This document shows, one piece after another, positions 36,601 to 44,756 of a DNA stretch of 64,000 nucleotides. The position numbers were made by a program, and so were the translations under genes. Origin of the DNA: Dactylosporangium siamense. Its GTDB lineage: Bacteria; Actinomycetota; Actinomycetes; Mycobacteriales; Micromonosporaceae. Position 1 is the first letter of the stretch. Each line of letters opens with the position of its first letter. Where the stretch lies: the NCBI RefSeq assembly GCF_016862795.1, contig NZ_BONQ01000038.1, positions 1-64,000 of the forward strand, given 5' to 3'. The notes below the pieces were generated by a model. The model was not told the origin of the DNA and did not search any database. It worked only from the letters and a program-made list of their open reading frames with translations.

Positions 36601-38516
36601 ACCTCGGCGATCGCCCGCGAGTCGGCGGGCAGCTGCAGGCCGAAGTCGTAGAGGTAGATCGTGCCGTCGACGCGGTGCATCTCATACGGCCGCTCGTCGG
36701 TGACCCGCACGCCGAGGGAGTGCAGCACCGGCAGGACGGCGGAGAGGATCATCGGCTCGCCGTAGCGATACACCTTGAACCGGATGTCCGACTCGTCCTG
36801 GCGGCGCCGGTAGACGTGCATGACGAGCTGGCCGGGCTCGTCGAGCAGCTCCAGCTTCGCGACGTCCTTCACCGCCTCATACGGCGTGTGCTCGTCCTTG
36901 TAGGTCTCCGAGATCGCGCCGCCATAGCGCTGGTACAGCAGCTTCGCCTGGTGCTCGTCGTCGAGCTTGCGCTCCAGGACGAGGCGGAAGTCGTCGTCCC
37001 AGAGGCGGGTGGCCTCGGCGAGCCGCTCGGTCAGGTCGTCGACGTCGACGTCGCCGGGCGGGTTGCCGGGCTCGGTGCGCACGATGAAGTGGACCCGCGC
37101 GAACTTCGACTCGCTGACCCGGGTCGTGTAGTCGACGCCGATGCCGTTGAGCTCCGCGAGGAGGATCTGCTGGATGCGCAGCCGGTTGGCGGTGGTGAAC
37201 CGGTCCCGGGGCAGGTAGACCAGGCACGAGATGAAACGGCCGTAGGCGTCGCGGCGCAGGAACAGCCGCAGCTGCCGCCGCCCGGCCAGGCGCAGCACGC
37301 TCATCGCGGAGCGGTACAGCTCGTCGGTGGTGATCTGGAACAGCTCGTCGCGCGGATAGGTCTCCAGGGTCTCCATCAGGTCCTTGCCGGAGTGGGAGCG
37401 CGGCGAGAGGCCCGAACGCTCCACCACCTCGGCGACCTTGCGCTTGACCACCGGCAGGTCCCGCACGCTGGTGCGGTAGGCCGCGGACGAGAACAGCCCC
37501 AGGAAGCGCTTCTCGCCGGTCACGTTGCCGTCGGCGTCGAACTGCTTGAAGCCGATGTAGTCCAGGTAGGCCGAGCGGTGCACGGTGGCCCTGGAGTTGG
37601 CCTTGGTGATGATCAGCAGCCGCTTCTCGAGGGCCTTGGCATACGCCTCGGCGGTCATCGAGCTCAACATCCGCGGATGCGGCTGGTCGGCGCGCAGGAT
37701 GCCCAGGCCGGTGCCGAGGACGGCCTGCAGCAGGTCGTCGCCGTTGTCGCCCTTGATCAGCTTGTATTGCCGGAAGCCCAGGAACGTGAAGTGGTCGTCG
37801 GCGAGCCACCGCAGCAGCTCGACGGAGTCGGTGATGTCCTTGTCCGGCACTGGCAGCTGCGCGCTGCCCAGCTCGTCGGCGAGCGCGAGCGCCTGGGTGC
37901 GCATCTTCGGCCAGTCCTCGACCGCTTCGCGCACGTCGTTGAGCACGCGGGCCAGGTCCGTGCGGACCGTCTCCAGGTCCTGCTCGTCGCGGATGCGGTC
38001 GATCTCGATGCGGATCCAGCTCTCGACGATGTCGCCGGGGGCGGCGTCCTCGGGCTCGAGGCCGACCCGGACCCCCTCCAGGGCGCCCAGCGGCTGGCGG
38101 CGCACCACGACGAGCGGGTGGACGAGCAGGTTGACGTCGAGATTGCGCGCCGACAGGGCACTGGTCACGGAGTCGACCAGGAACGGCATGTCGTCGGTGA
38201 CGATCTCCAGAGATGTGCCGCCGGTCACACTGAGCCCCAACCGGAGCTTCAGCTCCCCCGGGACCCGCTGGCCGGCGAGCTCCAGGTGCGACGCCGTGGC
38301 CGCGACCATCTTCGACACCTGGCAGCTGGCCAGCTCCTCGTCGGGAACGAGTCGCCAGTAGTGCGCGACCAACTCGGGATCGACGTCCTGCGCGGCGGCC
38401 AGGACCACCGCTTCGGCGACGAGGTGCTCAGCGTTGGGCACTGGCTGCGTTAACTCGTCGTCCTCGATCGCTGGCTCGGCGACCGCAGTGCGCACCGTTG
38501 CCGTGGGCCGGTTCAT
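33657..38516 (-). CDS. gdhB: NAD-specific glutamate dehydrogenase, large 180-kDa type
   Basis: A 1619-residue enzyme of the GDH-L180 class, first defined in Streptomyces clavuligerus, that deaminates glutamate to 2-oxoglutarate with NAD+. The N-terminal half carries ACT-like regulatory segments (SLEIVTDDMPFLVDSVTSAL). The catalytic region lies around 780-1200: VARGGLRWSDRREDFRTE, the lysine motif VIVPTGAKGGFVLKQ near residue 855, and a nucleotide-binding stretch VVGVGDMSGDVFGNGMLLS. The length is typical and there is no frameshift. It may link nitrogen catabolism to the neighbouring amino-sugar hydrolase, although the two are convergent and not co-transcribed. Confidence 0.96.
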   Translation of the reverse strand: MNRPTATVRTAVAEPAIEDDELTQPVPNAEHLVAEAVVLAAAQDVDPELVAHYWRLVPDEELASCQVSKMVAATASHLELAGQRVPGELKLRLGLSVTGGTSLEIVTDDMPFLVDSVTSALSARNLDVNLLVHPLVVVRRQPLGALEGVRVGLEPEDAAPGDIVESWIRIEIDRIRDEQDLETVRTDLARVLNDVREAVEDWPKMRTQALALADELGSAQLPVPDKDITDSVELLRWLADDHFTFLGFRQYKLIKGDNGDDLLQAVLGTGLGILRADQPHPRMLSSMTAEAYAKALEKRLLIITKANSRATVHRSAYLDYIGFKQFDADGNVTGEKRFLGLFSSAAYRTSVRDLPVVKRKVAEVVERSGLSPRSHSGKDLMETLETYPRDELFQITTDELYRSAMSVLRLAGRRQLRLFLRRDAYGRFISCLVYLPRDRFTTANRLRIQQILLAELNGIGVDYTTRVSESKFARVHFIVRTEPGNPPGDVDVDDLTERLAEATRLWDDDFRLVLERKLDDEHQAKLLYQRYGGAISETYKDEHTPYEAVKDVAKLELLDEPGQLVMHVYRRRQDESDIRFKVYRYGEPMILSAVLPVLHSLGVRVTDERPYEMHRVDGTIYLYDFGLQLPADSRAIAEVRPHLENAFSATWRGEAEVDGFNTLVIKAGLTWREVVVLRAYAKYLRQAGTVFSQDYMESTLLQYPAIASKLVALFAARFDPRLQLSEDSRAVQTKELVTAIHADLDEVTSLDQDRILRSFLMLIQATLRTSFFQRGEAGRPKSYTAFKLDPQSIPDLPAPRPKFEIFVYSPRFEGVHLRFGAVARGGLRWSDRREDFRTEILGLVKAQMVKNAVIVPTGAKGGFVLKQVPGDRDEAVACYQLFISALLDVTDNLDGGKVVAPADVVRHDPDDPYLVVAADKGTATFSDIANEISVRYGFWLGDAFASGGSAGYDHKKMGITAKGAWESVKRHFRELGVDTQTTDFTVVGVGDMSGDVFGNGMLLSRHILLVAAFDHRHIFIDPTPDRAASFEERRRLFDLPRSSWDDYDKSIISTGGGVYPRTAKSIPLTSEAKAALGIPSSVISLTPNELMHAILAAPVDLFWNGGIGTYVKATSESHADVGDKANDYLRVNGRELRVKVVGEGGNLGLTQRGRIEFALGGGHIATDFIDNSAGVDCSDHEVNIKILLDRAVAAGQLDQADRNPLLAQMTDEVGDLVLRDNYDQATALGNARAQSRSLLPVHKRLIADLEKRGQIDRALEGLPTDEELDSRAALGVGLTSPEFAVMLSYVKIVLEHEILDSGLPDEEWTNEVLVAYFPTALRDRFVEAMAEHPLRREIVTTAVVNEAVNRGGTSFFHRASEETGAGSADVLRASVVIREVYGLNALRTAVEVLDNQIPTESQTEVYLEIRRLLDRAVRWLVSNRRLPIDVPGEIARLRPGISRLLGELDTLFRGREREALHANAVQLRELGLPDELAELTTRIMYGFGLLDIVEVASQTGRDVNEVATVYYVLSERFRIDDLLSKISDLPREDRWQTLARMALRYDLYAALAALTAEVLNGTAPSDDAEARVDEWEQSNATSIARTRNAIGEFGESPGDLAALSVLLRQIRTLVRASAA

Positions 38517-38722
38517 CGGTCTGTTCTCCCCTCACCCACGACGCTGTGGGTTGTCCCGCACAGCCTAAGACGTACCCCCGACATTTCTGATCGGCGCATA
38601 CCCCGGCAACCGGTTCAGCAGCGTCGGTTACCCGATCGACCAGTACGCCCCTATACCAATTGTCCAACTTTTCCGATCTTGGGGCGTGCGGATCGTGGCT
38701 TTCATGACGCAGAATCGCCCCC
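38517..38722. promoter_or_regulatory. divergent promoter region, gdhB / PBP
   Basis: This 206-base gap separates two divergent starts. On the gdhB side a small hairpin, ACCCAC-GACGCT-GTGGGT (38534-38551), would lie in the leader. On the PBP side TTACCC and TATACC with 18 bases between them are a possible -35/-10 pair near 38628-38657. I see no other structure. Confidence 0.35.
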
Positions 38723-40612
38723 ATGGCCGTTTCATTTCGTCGCATGATCGCCCTCCTCGCCGGGCTGACGCTGCTGGGCGCCCTCCCGGCCTGCTCCAGC
38801 AAGCCACCGGACGACGCGCTGAAGACGTTCCTCGCCGCGTGGGAGCAGGGCAACATCGCCGGGATGAAGTTCGTGGGCACGGACGGCAAAGCGCTCAGCG
38901 GCGACGCGGCGCAGAAGCTGTGGACCACGGTCGCCGGCGACCTCGCCGCGACGCCGCCCAAACTGGCCATCAAGGGCTCGCCGGCCGTCAAGAAGGACGA
39001 GGCCAGCGCCGTGGTGACGGTCAAGTGGCCGGTCTTCGGGTCGACCTGGGAGTACGACACCACGGTCAGCGCGAAGCGCGTCGACAAGCAGTGGACCGTC
39101 GTCTGGGGCGCCAAGACCATCAACCCGACCCTGGAGGCCACGGACAAGATCGCGGTGCGCAAGTCGGCGGGTCCCCGCGGCAGCATTCTCGACGGCGCCG
39201 GCCAGCCGATCGTGAGCAGCAAGCCAGTGGTCATCGTCGGCATCCAGCCACGCTCGGTCACCGACATCAACATCGTGACGAAGAACCTCGGCGACGCGTT
39301 CGCCGCGGCGAAGGTCCAGGTCGACCTGTCCGGCCTGCCGAACAAGGTGAAGGCCGCGAAGCCCGACGCGTTCGTCGAGGTCGTGACGCTCCGCAAGGAG
39401 GTCTACGACACGATCGCCAACAAGCTCAACTCGACGCCCGGCGTCGTCACCCGCAACTCGACGCAGACGCTCGGTCCCTCGGCCCAGTTCGCCCGGGCCC
39501 TGATCGGCACGTCCGGCGAGGTGACCAAGGAGATCATGGACAAGAACCCCGGCAAGTACAAGGTCGGCGACGTCGTCGGCCTGTCCGGGCTGCAGCAGCG
39601 CTACGACACGGACCTGCAGGGCAAGCCGGGCGTCTCCGTCGTGGTGCCGATGCCCACCGGCACCCCGGACAAGAAGCTCTTCAGCACCGAGGCGGCACCG
39701 GGCGCGGCGATCAAGCTCACCCTCGACGTCAACATCCAGAACGCGGCCGAGGCGGCCCTCGCCCTCGACACCCGCCGTTCCGCCCTCGTCGCGATCCGCG
39801 TCAGCGACAACTCGATCGTCGCGGTCGCCAACGGCCCCGGCGCGGCCGGCAACAACTTCGCGCTGGTCGGGCAGACCCCGCCCGGCTCGACGTTCAAGGC
39901 GATCACCGCGCTCGGCGTGCTCGACAAGGGCACCACCGGCGAGACCGTGGTCCCCTGCCCGAAGAACCTCACCGTCGACGGCCGCACGTTCAAGAACTCC
40001 CACGACATGGAGCTCGGCAACGTCCCGCTCCGGGTCGACTTCGCGAAGTCGTGCAACACCGCGTTCGCGTCCCTCGCCCCGCAGCTCGCCCCGGACGGCC
40101 TCGCGAAGACCGCGCAGAGCGTCGGCATCGGCATCCCGTGGGACCTCGGCGTCGACGTCTTCACCGGCAAGGTCTCCGCGAACGGCTCCAAGTCCGAGCA
40201 GGCCGCGGCCGCGTTCGGGCAGGGCACCACGCTCTCCTCGCCGGTCGCGCTCGCCGGCGCCGCCGCCGCCATCGCCCGCGGTCAGTGGAAGCAGCCGCAG
40301 CTCGTGCTCGACCCCGCCCCGAAGAGCCCGGCGGCCGACGGCCCGCAGCTCAACCAGGCCTCCCTGGACGCGTTGCGGCAGATGATGCGCGAGGTCGTCA
40401 CCGCCGGCACCGCCGACCAGCTCAAGAACCTCCCCGGCGACCTGCGGGGCAAGACCGGCACCGCCGAATACGACAACGACCCGGCGCACACCCACTCCTG
40501 GTTCATGGGGTACCGCGGCGACATCGCCTTCTGCGTCTTCGTCGAGAACGGCGGCGCCAGCACCGCGGCGGCCGTCCCGATCGCCGGGAAGTTCTTCCAG
40601 ACCATCGGCTGA
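38723..40612 (+). CDS. class B penicillin-binding protein (transpeptidase), lipoprotein-like
   Basis: A 629-residue cell-wall D,D-transpeptidase. The signal sequence ends in LPAC with Cys24 as candidate lipidation site. An NTF2-like MecA_N-type domain (about 28-140) is followed by a dimerisation domain starting at RKSAGPRGSILDGAGQPI (146-163). The transpeptidase domain has S389-T-F-K392, S443-C-N445 and K577-T-G579, the full SxxK/SxN/KTG set. It crosslinks peptidoglycan outside the membrane. A classic N-terminal membrane helix is replaced by the lipobox. The MecA-like N-domain occurs in low-affinity PBPs, but resistance cannot be read from sequence alone. Confidence 0.92.
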   Translation: MAVSFRRMIALLAGLTLLGALPACSSKPPDDALKTFLAAWEQGNIAGMKFVGTDGKALSGDAAQKLWTTVAGDLAATPPKLAIKGSPAVKKDEASAVVTVKWPVFGSTWEYDTTVSAKRVDKQWTVVWGAKTINPTLEATDKIAVRKSAGPRGSILDGAGQPIVSSKPVVIVGIQPRSVTDINIVTKNLGDAFAAAKVQVDLSGLPNKVKAAKPDAFVEVVTLRKEVYDTIANKLNSTPGVVTRNSTQTLGPSAQFARALIGTSGEVTKEIMDKNPGKYKVGDVVGLSGLQQRYDTDLQGKPGVSVVVPMPTGTPDKKLFSTEAAPGAAIKLTLDVNIQNAAEAALALDTRRSALVAIRVSDNSIVAVANGPGAAGNNFALVGQTPPGSTFKAITALGVLDKGTTGETVVPCPKNLTVDGRTFKNSHDMELGNVPLRVDFAKSCNTAFASLAPQLAPDGLAKTAQSVGIGIPWDLGVDVFTGKVSANGSKSEQAAAAFGQGTTLSSPVALAGAAAAIARGQWKQPQLVLDPAPKSPAADGPQLNQASLDALRQMMREVVTAGTADQLKNLPGDLRGKTGTAEYDNDPAHTHSWFMGYRGDIAFCVFVENGGASTAAAVPIAGKFFQTIG

Positions 40613-40617
40613 CCCAC

Positions 40618-40658
40618 AGCACGCGGCCCCACTCGCCAGCGGCGGGTGGGGCCGTGCT
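40618..40658. terminator. bidirectional hairpin terminator
   Basis: The left arm 40618-40637 and right arm 40641-40658 pair as AGCACG[CG]GCCCCACTCGCC with GGCGGGTGGGGCCGTGCT: 18 pairs with a two-base bulge, one G-T pair and a three-base loop. It fills the gap between the convergent PBP and arginase-family genes and reaches the latter's stop codon. Confidence 0.75.
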
Positions 40659-42973
40659 CATCGCTGCTTCGGTGTTCGCTCTTCGTCCGGTGTACGCGCG
40701 GCAGGCACCACATCCGTCAACGGCGACTCGGGCGGCTCCACAGGCTCACGGGGGGTCCGGCTCTGCGCCGGCACGAACGGCACGGCACCCTCCCGGTCCT
40801 GGCCGGGCGCGTCGTCCGCCGAGGCCGCGCGGCGGGCGAGGCGACCCGAGGCCGGCGGTCCGGAGGTCGGCGCGAGCGTCAACGCCAGCCGGGGCGCGCG
40901 GCGGCTCTTGCGCCCGGCCCGCCCGAACGGCAGCGCCCCGCCACCCTCCTCGGCGGCCGGCTCGGCGGCGGTGCCCTGGTCGGTGGGCCGGTCCAGGCCG
41001 GTGGACGGCTCACTCACCGCGTCCGGCCCGCCGACGGTGACCCAGCCGTCGTCCGCGGCGGGCGCCACGTCGTCGAGGTCGATCGGCTTGCGGGTGGTGA
41101 TACCGATCACAGCCCCGCGGCTGTACGCGGGAAGCCGGGGCGTCTCGGCCTGCCCCGCCCGACCGGTGCCCCGGTCCGCGGCGAGGTCGACCACCGCGCC
41201 GGTCCGCGTGTCGACCCAGGCGACGGGCGGCAGCTCCAGGTCATGATCCTCGGCGGCCTCGCCCGGCACGCCGGCGGAGGCATCGACCAACGACCCGGCG
41301 AGATCGGGGAACGCCGCCGGGTCATCCACCGGGTCATCCACCGGCTCGTCCTGCGGCTCACCCGGACGGCCGGCCATCGAGCCGTCAGCACCGCCGTCCG
41401 ACAGGTCGGCAGGAAGACCGGCCGCAGCCTCGGCGGGAAGGCCCGCCGCGTCGGCAGGAAGGCCCGCCGCGTCGGCGGGAAGGCCCGCCGCGTCGGCGGG
41501 AAGCTCGTCCGGATCGGTGGGAAGCTCGTCCGGATCGGCGGGCTCACCCTGCGAGGCGGCATCGGAGCCGGCCGCCGGATCGGTGACCTGGCCGGCCGGT
41601 TCGTCGCCGGCCGGACCAGCGGCCCATTCGGCGTCGGCACCGTCAGCGGGGTCACCGGTCGGGTGATCGACGGCATCGCCGGACGCCACGGCAGTCGCCT
41701 CGTCCGCCGGCCCGTCAGCCTCCTCGTCGGCCGGCTCGAACACCGGCGCGAAACCAAGCTCCGACACCGGCACGGGCTCCGACACCGGCGACGAGGCAGG
41801 CTCCGACACCGGCACGGGCTCCGACACCGGCGCGACGGCAGGCTCGGACACCGGCGCAACAACAAGCACCGGCACCGGCACCGGCACTTCCGGCACGGGC
41901 ACCGGCGCGACGGCAGGCACCGGCACGGGCTCGGACACCGGCATGGGCGTAAACCCCGGCGCACCGGCGGCCGGGGCGTGCAGCGGAGGCGCACCGGCGG
42001 GCGGGGCATGCAGCGGCGGGGCGGACACCACCGGGGTGAGGTCGGCGGCGGCCAGGGCGGAGGACGTCACGAGGGGCTCGAGGCCGGCGACGAGGACGTC
42101 GGTGACCTCCCGGGCGTACTGCCCGTCGGGGTCGTAGTCGGGGTCGAAGACGGTGACCTGGACACCCACGCAGCGAGGGTCGGACACCAGCCCGCTGAGC
42201 AGGATCTCCAGCTCCCGGTAGGCGATCCCGCCCACGTCGGGGGCGTCGACCGCCGGCATGACCGCCGGGTCGAGCACGTCGACGTCGACGTGGACCCAGA
42301 AGCCGGCGCAGTCGCGCAGCTGGTCGCGGGCCCACTGCGCGGAGCGGGCCGCGCCGTGGGAGCGCAGCTCCGGCACCGCGCGGGCGACGATGCCGGCCGC
42401 CTGCAGGTCGAGGCGGTATTCGTCGTGGGTGCGGATGCCGAGCAGGACGACGTCGACGTCGCGGAAGTAGGGCCGGCGCTGCTCGATCGAGGCGAGATTG
42501 CTCTGGCCGCGGCCGGTGGCCAGGGCCAGGGCCTCCCCGCCGGCGGCCCCGACATAGGACGCGTTGCCCTCGTGACGGAAGTCGGAATGCGCGTCGACGT
42601 AGACCAGGCCGACCCGGCCGGCGAGGTCGGCGGAGTACCGCCGCATCGCCAGGCCGGCGCCGAGCAGGATCGAGCAGTCGCCGCCGAGGACGACCGGGAA
42701 GTCGCCGGCGGCGAGGACGGCGCCGATCCGGTCGGCCAGCCGGCGGATGAACACCGCGATCTCGTCGGCCTGGGCGACGCCGTCGCCGGGCTGCCAGCCG
42801 GCCGGGTCGTAACGCGGCGGGGTGATGCACCCCGCGTCGCGGGCGCCCAGCCGGGCCAGCAGGCCGCTGTCGCGCAGGGCGCCGGGAGCTTTCGCGCAGC
42901 CGGGGACCGAGGTTGCGGTCGGTGGCCGCAACCCCAGGTTGCTCGGTGCGTCGACGACGGCGATCCGGCGCAT
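40658..42973 (-). CDS. arginase-family protein with long low-complexity C-terminal tail
   Basis: A 771-residue protein. Residues 1-310 are a ureohydrolase (arginase/agmatinase/formiminoglutamase) domain with the Mn-site motifs GGDCS (Cys100 in place of the usual His), D127-A-H129-S-D131 and H-V-D230-V-D232-V-L-D-P. Residues 313-771 are unlike any enzyme: Pro/Val/Ser/Glu repeats (VPVSEP), then acidic Pro/Ala repeats (LPADAAG, PDELPTD), and a final Arg/Pro-rich part. The frame is open throughout with no sign of a frameshift. The substrate is uncertain; Cys for His occurs in other arginase-fold proteins. It is the last gene of the permease-permease-ATPase-YbbN series, 11 bases after the YbbN stop. 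Confidence 0.83.
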   Translation of the reverse strand: MRRIAVVDAPSNLGLRPPTATSVPGCAKAPGALRDSGLLARLGARDAGCITPPRYDPAGWQPGDGVAQADEIAVFIRRLADRIGAVLAAGDFPVVLGGDCSILLGAGLAMRRYSADLAGRVGLVYVDAHSDFRHEGNASYVGAAGGEALALATGRGQSNLASIEQRRPYFRDVDVVLLGIRTHDEYRLDLQAAGIVARAVPELRSHGAARSAQWARDQLRDCAGFWVHVDVDVLDPAVMPAVDAPDVGGIAYRELEILLSGLVSDPRCVGVQVTVFDPDYDPDGQYAREVTDVLVAGLEPLVTSSALAAADLTPVVSAPPLHAPPAGAPPLHAPAAGAPGFTPMPVSEPVPVPAVAPVPVPEVPVPVPVLVVAPVSEPAVAPVSEPVPVSEPASSPVSEPVPVSELGFAPVFEPADEEADGPADEATAVASGDAVDHPTGDPADGADAEWAAGPAGDEPAGQVTDPAAGSDAASQGEPADPDELPTDPDELPADAAGLPADAAGLPADAAGLPAEAAAGLPADLSDGGADGSMAGRPGEPQDEPVDDPVDDPAAFPDLAGSLVDASAGVPGEAAEDHDLELPPVAWVDTRTGAVVDLAADRGTGRAGQAETPRLPAYSRGAVIGITTRKPIDLDDVAPAADDGWVTVGGPDAVSEPSTGLDRPTDQGTAAEPAAEEGGGALPFGRAGRKSRRAPRLALTLAPTSGPPASGRLARRAASADDAPGQDREGAVPFVPAQSRTPREPVEPPESPLTDVVPAARTPDEERTPKQR

Positions 42974-42984
42974 CCCGCCCCGGC

Positions 42985-43866
42985 TCAGAAGAGCGCGCTC
43001 GCCAGCGCCCGGCGGGCCTTGGCGACCGCGGGGTCGTCGGGCCCCGCGACGGTGAACAGCGAGACGAGGTGCTTGCGCACCGTCTCGCGTTCGTCGCCGG
43101 GGGTGCGGCGGACAAGGTCGATGAGGCGCTTGTAGGCGAGGTCGGCCTGGCCGGTCAGCACCTCGATGTCGGCGGCGAGCAGCTGGGAGGCGAGATCGTC
43201 CCCGGCCGCCGCCAGGACGGCCGCGGCGTCCAGCCCGGAGGTCCGGCGCAGCAGGGCGACCTGGGCGAGGCCGGACTCGGCGATCGGGTCCGCCGGCGTG
43301 TCGGCCAGGATCTGCTTGTATGCCACCTCGGCACCGTCGAGGTCGCCGTCCATCAGGGCGTCGTCGGCGGACAGCAGGCGCGGGTCGTCGCCGTGCTGGA
43401 CCTCGACGCCGGCGGCCTTGAGGACCGCGTCGATCCACTGGCGCAGGTGGGTCTCGGGCAGCATCTGGTTGAACGCGTCGACGGGCTGCCCGCCGACGAT
43501 CGCGACGACGAACGGGATGCCCTGGATGCGGAACATCTGGGCCAGCCGCGGGTTGGCCTCGATGTCGACGCGGCCGAGCAGCCAGGTGCCCTCACCGTCG
43601 CCGGCGAGCTTCTCCAGCAGTGGCGAGAACTGCTGGTGCGGCTGGCTGCCCTCGACGTAGAAGTCCAGGACGACCGGGGTGGTGACCGAACGCTGCAGGA
43701 CGGCGTCCTGGAAGTTGGTCTCGGTGGCATCGAACACGAACGCGGAGCTCGGCGCGGCGGCAGGCTGAGCAGATCGCTGCGCCGCGGCCTGATTGCTCCG
43801 GGCCAGGGCGCCGAGGTCCACCGCCCCGCGGGTGAAGATCGACTGGGTCTGCCTTGGGTCGCTCAT
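42985..43866 (-). CDS. thioredoxin-fold/TPR protein, YbbN (CnoX)-like, without CxxC
   Basis: A 293-residue protein with a thioredoxin-fold domain (about 43-150) and TPR-like helices after it (about 165-290). The region that normally holds WCxxC reads VEGSQPHQQF (S74-Q-P-H77), so it cannot do thiol redox chemistry. It keeps the fold features LLGRVDIEANPRLAQMFRIQ and GIPFVVAIVGGQPVDAF. YbbN/CnoX proteins act as chaperones or holdases. Four bases separate it from the ABC ATPase upstream and 11 from the arginase-family gene downstream, so it is translated with them. Start 43866 avoids an extension that overlaps the ATPase gene. Confidence 0.85.
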   Translation of the reverse strand: MSDPRQTQSIFTRGAVDLGALARSNQAAAQRSAQPAAAPSSAFVFDATETNFQDAVLQRSVTTPVVLDFYVEGSQPHQQFSPLLEKLAGDGEGTWLLGRVDIEANPRLAQMFRIQGIPFVVAIVGGQPVDAFNQMLPETHLRQWIDAVLKAAGVEVQHGDDPRLLSADDALMDGDLDGAEVAYKQILADTPADPIAESGLAQVALLRRTSGLDAAAVLAAAGDDLASQLLAADIEVLTGQADLAYKRLIDLVRRTPGDERETVRKHLVSLFTVAGPDDPAVAKARRALASALF

Positions 43867-43870
43867 GGAG

Positions 43871-44743
43871 CTAGTTTTGCACGTGCCCCAAGTGGTCCGC
43901 CGCAAGTGACCGGTCGGATCCACCCGCCACCAGTGTGACGGCGCCGTCGATGTGCTCCACGGTGAAGAGGGTGCCGGGCGGGAAGTCGCCGAGGACCTCG
44001 GGCGGCAGCTGGACCGTGCCGTCGCCGGCGACCACGGCGAAGTCCTGGCCGTCGCGGCCCTCGGCGCCGACGCGGCCGTCGCGGATGGTCACGGCGCGGC
44101 CGAGGCGGGTGCCGACGTCGCCGTCGTGGGTGACGACGACGATCGTGGTGTTGCGCTCCTGGTTGACCGTCTCGAGGGCCTCGAGGACCTCGTCGCGGCC
44201 GGCGGTGTCGAGCTGGCTGGTCGGCTCGTCGACGAGCAGCAGGCCGGGCCCGGCGGCGATGCCGACGGCGAGCGCGGCGCGCTGGCGGGCGCCGGGCGCG
44301 AGCTCCTCGATCCGGGAGCGGCCGAGGCCGGGCAGGCCCACCAGGTCCAGGATGCGGTCCGGGTCGTCGAGCTTGATGCCCTCGGTGCGGGCGGCGCGCC
44401 GCTGGGCCAGCCAGATGTTGCGGTGCAGCGTCGCGTAGGGCAGCAGGTTGCGGGCGGCGCCCTGCAGCACCACGCCGATCTCGGTGCCGCGGAGCCGGGC
44501 GATCTCACCGTCGGACAGCTTGCCCATGTCGTAGGTGCCGATGTTGACCCGGCCGGCCGACGGGCGCATGAGCCCGGCGAGCAGCGCGATCAGCGTCGAC
44601 TTGCCGGAGCCGGACGGCCCGACCAGGGCCAGGGTCTCCCCCGGCCCGATCGACAGGTCGACACCGGCGAGGGCCACGACGTCGCCCGCCTCGGCCCGGT
44701 AGATGTGCACGACCCGCCGGCAGGCCACCGCCAACCCGTTCAT
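43871..44743 (-). CDS. ABC ATPase (LolD/MacB class) with AbrB-like C-terminal segment
   Basis: A 290-residue ATPase. Walker A is LVGPSGSGKSTLIALLAG, the Q-loop region GVVLQGAARNLLPYATL, Walker B LLLVDEPTSQLDTAG and the switch VVVVTHD. The signature is degenerate (ELAPGARQRAALAV). After the ATPase core, about residues 243-280 (FAVVAGDGTVQLPPEVLGDF, then PGTLFTVEHIDG) look like an AbrB/SpoVT-type swapped hairpin, also present in the paralogue at 54009. It serves the two FtsX permeases encoded just upstream, 13 bases away. Substrate unknown. Confidence 0.88.
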   Translation of the reverse strand: MNGLAVACRRVVHIYRAEAGDVVALAGVDLSIGPGETLALVGPSGSGKSTLIALLAGLMRPSAGRVNIGTYDMGKLSDGEIARLRGTEIGVVLQGAARNLLPYATLHRNIWLAQRRAARTEGIKLDDPDRILDLVGLPGLGRSRIEELAPGARQRAALAVGIAAGPGLLLVDEPTSQLDTAGRDEVLEALETVNQERNTTIVVVTHDGDVGTRLGRAVTIRDGRVGAEGRDGQDFAVVAGDGTVQLPPEVLGDFPPGTLFTVEHIDGAVTLVAGGSDRSLAADHLGHVQN

Positions 44744-44756
44744 GAGCAGTCCCCTT

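Noticed and set aside
34791-38453. 1220-residue plus-strand open frame opposite gdhB
   Set aside because: Val/Asp/Gly/Arg-rich composition without domains is typical of the complement of GC-rich coding DNA; gdhB on the minus strand has clear homology motifs.
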